Positions 61,200 through 64,000 of a stretch of 64,000 bases of DNA are shown in pieces. Within the stretch, counting starts at the first letter, position 1, and each line of letters starts with the position of its first letter. The position numbers and the translations under genes were made by a program. This DNA is from Poseidonocella sedimentorum. Lineage in GTDB: Bacteria; Pseudomonadota; Alphaproteobacteria; Rhodobacterales; Rhodobacteraceae. The notes under the pieces are model-generated. The model did no database searches. It was given only the letters and a program-made list of their open reading frames with translations, and was not told the origin of the DNA. The stretch spans positions 27,936 through 91,935 of the forward strand of contig NZ_FOYI01000012.1 in assembly GCF_900116005.1 (NCBI RefSeq), in the 5' to 3' direction.

Positions 61200-61227
61200 C
61201 TTTTAGCGAAATGCGCAGCCCTGTCAA
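61200..61227 (-). promoter_or_regulatory. Promoter of rplU-rpmA with structured leader
   Basis: On the minus strand TTGACA (61222-61227), 16-bp spacer, TAAAAG (61200-61205). Transcription would begin near 61193 and give a leader of about 130 nt before L21. A perfect hairpin, CCCCCG with CGGGGG and loop TCTG, lies near the leader's 5' end (61173-61188). The long leader could carry ribosomal-protein control. Confidence 0.6.
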
Positions 61228-61269
61228 GCGGTGTCTGGGGCCGAAGCGCGGGGCGCCCTGCCCCGGCCG

Positions 61270-62100
61270 TCAGAGATCCACCGCCCCCATCTGCCGGCCG
61301 AGCGCGAGCCCGAGCGCATAGGAAGTCTCGGCGAACATCGCGTCGAACCCGGCAAAGAGCGCCCGCGTCAGCAAGGCACCATCGGGGCTCTCCATGAACT
61401 CGAGATAGGCCTCCATCTCGGCGTCCGACAGGGGCTGGTAGGACATGTAGAGAAAGGCGTTGAGCCACATCAGCGTATCGGCCCGGATCTCCTCGGCCTG
61501 GGCCTGCACCGTGGCAAGCGCCTGCTGCTCGGAGAGACGCACCGCGTCGCCGCCGCCCTCGATCAGCCCCTGGTAAAAGCGGAAGTTCGCGTTGAGAGAG
61601 CCCGCCAGATTGGCCTCCACCAGATCGCCCGCCGCAATGAACCGCGCGATCTGATCCACCCGCGGATCGCCCGCCGCGCTCCTTTCGAGAAAGACCTGTT
61701 CAGCCGCCGTCTCGACATCCTCGTCCAACTGGGCGGTGCGTGCGGAAATCTCCAGCCCGACGATCCGCTGCCCGAGCTCGGTGCCGAACCAGTCCACCAG
61801 CGGGCCAAGGTCATCTTCGGCCACTGCCGCGTACATCGCGCTCCGCGTGTGGCCGCGCAGGACCTCCATGCCATAAAGCGTCTCGACCGTGAGCGCCCAG
61901 GCGCCATCGGCCCCACCGGGCAGCATCTCGGCCCCCAGATCGGCGGAATGCGCAAGCCCTTCCTCGCGCATGATCTCGATCGTGTCATCCATCCGCAGCA
62001 CGCGCCAGAAGTCCTCGAACTCCTCCGCATCCGCCGCGGCCCCGACCATTGGCGCCAGCATCCAGGCAACGCCGATGATCCCGCTCAAAATCCTGCCCAT
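61270..62100 (-). CDS. DUF2059 domain protein, secreted
   Basis: 276 residues from ATG 62100; a longer in-frame start crosses the tRNA gene and is rejected. Signal peptide (MGRILSGIIGVAWMLAPMVGAAA). The body is helical and acidic, with the DUF2059-type block near the C-terminus (QPLSDAEMEAYLEFMESPDGALLTRALFAGFDAMF). A periplasmic or secreted location is likely; function unknown. It is convergent to nothing and lies 42 bp from the rplU promoter. Confidence 0.8.
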   Translation of the reverse strand: MGRILSGIIGVAWMLAPMVGAAADAEEFEDFWRVLRMDDTIEIMREEGLAHSADLGAEMLPGGADGAWALTVETLYGMEVLRGHTRSAMYAAVAEDDLGPLVDWFGTELGQRIVGLEISARTAQLDEDVETAAEQVFLERSAAGDPRVDQIARFIAAGDLVEANLAGSLNANFRFYQGLIEGGGDAVRLSEQQALATVQAQAEEIRADTLMWLNAFLYMSYQPLSDAEMEAYLEFMESPDGALLTRALFAGFDAMFAETSYALGLALGRQMGAVDL

Positions 62101-62288
62101 ACTGCGCCTCGCCCGTTCCTGCTGACTTGTGATTTCGCCTTGGCAAGATAGGGCCGCCGCCGCCGCGCAACAAGGACGCCACGCGCGCCCGCCCGCGCCC
62201 GGGCGATTTGCGGGTGAAACTCCCGGCCCGAACGGCTTTTCTCCTTGCAGCCCCCCCCTTAACCCATTACACGCCCGTTCCAGACCGC

Positions 62289-62378
62289 GGAGAGGTGCCG
62301 GAGTGGTCGAACGGGGCGGTCTCGAAAACCGTTGTGGGTGCAAGCCCACCCAGGGTTCGAATCCCTGTCTCTCCGCCA
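62289..62378 (+). tRNA. tRNA-Ser (anticodon CGA)
   Basis: 90 nt including encoded CCA. Acceptor GGAGAGG pairs with TCTCTCC; anticodon stem GCGGT/ACCGT with loop CTCGAAA and anticodon CGA at 62323-62325; a long variable arm (TTGTGGGTGCAAGCCCACC), the mark of serine tRNA; T-arm CAGGGTTCGAATCCCTG. It decodes UCG. The sequence just downstream changes character, and tRNA-Ser 3' ends are frequent attachment sites for tyrosine integrases. Confidence 0.95.
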
Positions 62379-62531
62379 CTTTGAGCCTGATGCGATGCGC
62401 ATTCACCCAAAGAAACAAGGCATTTCCGCGCTATGCGCCCGAAAATGCCCGTGAATTTGCTCCACTTTTTGCTCCACATCACCCTGTGCCCGCGCAGGTG
62501 TATCGTTGATGGCGAGGGCTTCCCACCTCGC
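62379..62531. other. Probable edge of an integrated element, downstream of tRNA-Ser
   Basis: About 150 bp without a gene. It begins at the tRNA 3' end and contains a tandem 10-bp repeat (62456-62477). The plus-strand ORF that spans the tRNA is an artefact of reading through it. No second copy of the tRNA 3' end was seen within the window, so the far end of the element, if any, lies beyond 64000. Confidence 0.45.
62456..62477. repeat. Tandem TTTGCTCCAC repeat near tRNA-Ser
   Basis: TTTGCTCCAC occurs at 62456-62465 and again at 62468-62477, a 12-bp period close to one helical turn. This is the style of arm-type integrase or excisionase sites near an att core. No binding protein is known for it from the window. 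Confidence 0.5.
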
Positions 62532-62642
62532 CTACGGGCCCGGATAGAACAGCAGAGCGCCGTGGACGATCAACAGCACGACAATCGCGACGCGCACGAT
62601 GTTTCGGCGCAGCCAGACATGGGCGCGGGTGCAGTATTTCAT
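62532..62642 (-). CDS. Tiny single-pass membrane peptide (36 residues)
   Basis: ATG 62642 to TAG 62532, with AGGA about 8 nt upstream. A basic N-terminus with one Cys (MKYCTRAHVWLRRN) is followed by a membrane helix (IVRVAIVVLLIVHGALLFY). Resembles small membrane peptides that occur in mobile elements. It is the first candidate gene after the tRNA. Function unknown. Confidence 0.5.
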   Translation of the reverse strand: MKYCTRAHVWLRRNIVRVAIVVLLIVHGALLFYPGP

Positions 62643-62794
62643 CGGTTTGTCCTGTGAGGTTGGTGGCGCGCCGGCAGCTTCGTAGCAGCGAAGGAGTGTT
62701 GATCATCACCGGCGCGCCGAATGCCGGGGGATCCAGTCCCGGCGCCGGGGCCTCCCGGCCCCTCAAGGGACGGCGCCCGGTGGGCGCCGTCGGA

Positions 62795-63244
62795 TCATTT
62801 TTGGTCGAGCATCCGCAAGCTCAGCTTCACGGCGTCAGCGAAGTCGATGGCCGTCCGGACGGCACGACACAGCACCTCGAGCGGCGGGAGGGCAGCTTGG
62901 AGCGCCTCTGCCTCCGGCGTGAGCCGCCGCTGGGTATCGAATGCCTCGGCGCAGCCGATCAGGCGCTCCTGCGGGATGGCGGTTTTCTCTTCGAATGTCC
63001 CGGCCTTGATCCCGTCGCGGATCTCCGAGATCGCTGTAGCGAGGACATGCGCGAGGGTCTCGTCGACGCCGCTTTCCTTTTCGAGGAGCTCGGCGGCCTT
63101 CCTCACCGCATCCTGCGCACCGGGGCTGAGATGAGGGATCACCCGGTCGCTCAGGTGCCGACCCATTCCGGATCGCCGCTCGAGGACGCCGCGGACGAGC
63201 CCGACCTGCTGCTCCAAGAGGCTCAACGGCAAAAACCCGGTCAT
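62795..63244 (-). CDS. Unknown 149-residue protein, coupled to the PemK-like gene
   Basis: From ATG 63244, sharing an ATGA with the stop of the upstream gene. All-helical prediction: LPLSLLEQQVGLVRGVLERR, then a segment with AVRKAAELLEKESGVDETLAHVL and a C-terminal half (ALQAALPPLEVLCRAVRTAIDFADAV). Acidic and Leu-rich, no signal peptide or membrane helix. Not recognised. Coupling to a MazF-like gene suggests an antitoxin-like or partner role, although antitoxins usually come first. Confidence 0.6.
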   Translation of the reverse strand: MTGFLPLSLLEQQVGLVRGVLERRSGMGRHLSDRVIPHLSPGAQDAVRKAAELLEKESGVDETLAHVLATAISEIRDGIKAGTFEEKTAIPQERLIGCAEAFDTQRRLTPEAEALQAALPPLEVLCRAVRTAIDFADAVKLSLRMLDQK

Positions 63245-63798
63245 CCCTGCACCACCTTTCCGATGGGAGCAGCACGTCGTCGCGTGAGCCGCTCCACCAC
63301 GACCTCCCGGCCTCGCATTCCACCGGACCGCCGGCGCTGCCGGGACCGATAGCTGGCGGCGATATCGCGTTCCGCGTGGATGCGACCGCGCAGGGCATTC
63401 ATCGCCCTGAACGGGGCGCCGCTGAGGCGTCCGAGGACGGCGGAGCCGGTGGCCCGGCACACGGAGAAGCCGCTGTGGTTCAACGGCACAAGCAACCGGC
63501 GCGCGCCTACGAATCGCGTCGGCTCGTTCAGTCCCGCCGAGAGGAAGTCTGTCCGGCGGCGGACATGAACCTCGTAGCCAACATTGGAACGCCGGCGGGA
63601 GGTGGTGCCGTAGGCAAGCAGCGCATAGTGCTTGCCGCCATGCTCCTCGATGTCGAGGATGAGGCAGGGCCGCGCCTTCGGACGCCCGGTATGGCCCTCC
63701 TCGGCGAGCGGAAAGCGAAACGAGACGATGTCGCCGGGCGAGATGTGGTCCTGCCAGGCCGGGGTCATCGCGAAGGTGGTCTGGGTGCTGTCGAGCAT
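63241..63798 (-). CDS. PemK/MazF-like protein, element cargo
   Basis: 185 residues from ATG 63798 with AAGGA upstream. Residues 18-75 (SPGDIVSFRFPLAEEGHTGR, PRPCLILDIEEHGG-like strand, YALLAYGTTSRRR) follow the beginning of the PemK/MazF fold: GDIV, then a proline-rich basic loop ahead of a strand. The second half is Arg-rich (about 20 Arg after residue 100) with no recognised domain. MazF enzymes cut RNA; whether this one does is unknown. Its stop overlaps the next gene's start. Confidence 0.55.
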   Translation of the reverse strand: MLDSTQTTFAMTPAWQDHISPGDIVSFRFPLAEEGHTGRPKARPCLILDIEEHGGKHYALLAYGTTSRRRSNVGYEVHVRRRTDFLSAGLNEPTRFVGARRLLVPLNHSGFSVCRATGSAVLGRLSGAPFRAMNALRGRIHAERDIAASYRSRQRRRSGGMRGREVVVERLTRRRAAPIGKVVQG

Positions 63799-64000
63799 TG
63801 TCGGTGTCCTTGAATTGTGGATGTCCGACGCGCCCGATCTTCCCTCTATTCTATCGGCCGGGACCTTCCGTCGTGCGCGTCACAAGGCGCGCGCACGGCG
63901 GAAAGGGCCAGGCCCTGCTTCCCGGTCCGGTCATTCTTGTTGGGTTGGGGGGGGGGAGCGTCGAGAGGAGTGTCCCCTCTCGACTTCGGAAGGGGCACGG
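63799..64000. other. Gap at the window end with hairpins and a long G-run
   Basis: No gene seen. A near-perfect inverted repeat of about 12 bp spans 63870-63901, and a perfect 9-bp repeat GTCGAGAGG/CCTCTCGAC spans 63960-63984 with a 7-nt loop. Between them lies a run of ten G (about 63947-63956). The upstream promoter of the PemK-like gene should be here; no clear -10/-35 was found. Confidence 0.45.

Noticed and set aside
62267..62482. 71-residue minus-strand protein ending GGETGIRTL-like sequence
   Set aside because: It is a translation of the reverse strand of tRNA-Ser, a well-known annotation artefact.
63946..63957. Run of ten G as a phase-variable tract
   Set aside because: It is not inside or next to a start of any supported gene; a sequencing or assembly length error cannot be excluded.

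Overview
The window is a high-GC chromosomal segment of an alphaproteobacterium, almost certainly Rhodobacterales (Roseobacter/Rhodobacter group). The signs are a CckA hybrid kinase and a ChpT phosphotransferase, an NDUFA12-type complex I subunit, DUF2155, DUF6314 and DUF3553 proteins, the ornithine-lipid genes olsB-olsA, a VPLPA-CTERM protein, ribosomal protein L21 with a long C-terminal extension, and a direct-repeat GTTC-N7-GTTC LexA box of the alphaproteobacterial type. The assignment is by recognition of families; no search was run.

Layout. 1-0.8 kb: 3' end of glucokinase and a VOC protein. 0.8-5.8 kb: a minus-strand chemotaxis operon transcribed STAS protein, cheY, cheA, cheW, cheR, cheY, small unknown, ending in a hairpin plus T-run; no cheB or receptor gene is present. 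6-10.3 kb: disordered protein, accB-accC, aat, then DUF2155, an MlaD-type protein and an NDUFA12-type subunit on the other strand. 10.5-18.9 kb: a methyltransferase-glycosyltransferase fusion, clpP-clpX, a lipoprotein, lon and tgt. 19-30 kb: a beta-barrel protein, typA, a structured gap that may hold a small RNA, cckA, an RsmB-like RNA methyltransferase, guaB, an M48 protease and a membrane acyltransferase. 30-42 kb: coaD, CBS protein, LysR regulator divergent from mmsA, lytic transglycosylase, ssb, aroK-aroB, a large solenoid-like protein with xerD, a CorC/CNNM protein and a VPLPA-CTERM surface protein. 42-62 kb: carboxylate-amine ligase, glycosyltransferase, uvrA, MFS transporter, DUF6314, purB, a tiny secreted protein, fliG, a ThiE-like protein, olsB-olsA, chpT, proB-proA, obgE and rplU-rpmA. 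62.3 kb to the end: tRNA-Ser(CGA), followed at once by sequence that looks like the edge of an integrated element.

How the parts work together. CckA and ChpT are the first two steps of the alphaproteobacterial CckA-ChpT-CtrA phosphorelay, and both genes lie here, 31 kb apart. Three intergenic TTAA-N7-TTAA sites, the classical CtrA-box layout, were found: ahead of cckA, ahead of the VPLPA-CTERM gene and ahead of olsB-olsA. The chemotaxis operon and fliG belong to motility, a common output of this relay. Most of the rest is housekeeping: fatty acid synthesis, proteolysis, purine, shikimate, proline and CoA synthesis, DNA repair and ribosome assembly.

The most interesting places are the CtrA-type boxes, the LexA box of uvrA, L21 with a helix-hairpin-helix tail, a ThiE homologue lacking key catalytic residues, the candidate structured RNA after typA, the chemotaxis operon without cheB, and the element edge after tRNA-Ser with a translationally coupled gene pair of which one member resembles PemK/MazF. 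No CRISPR array, rRNA operon, insertion sequence or complete phage was seen.
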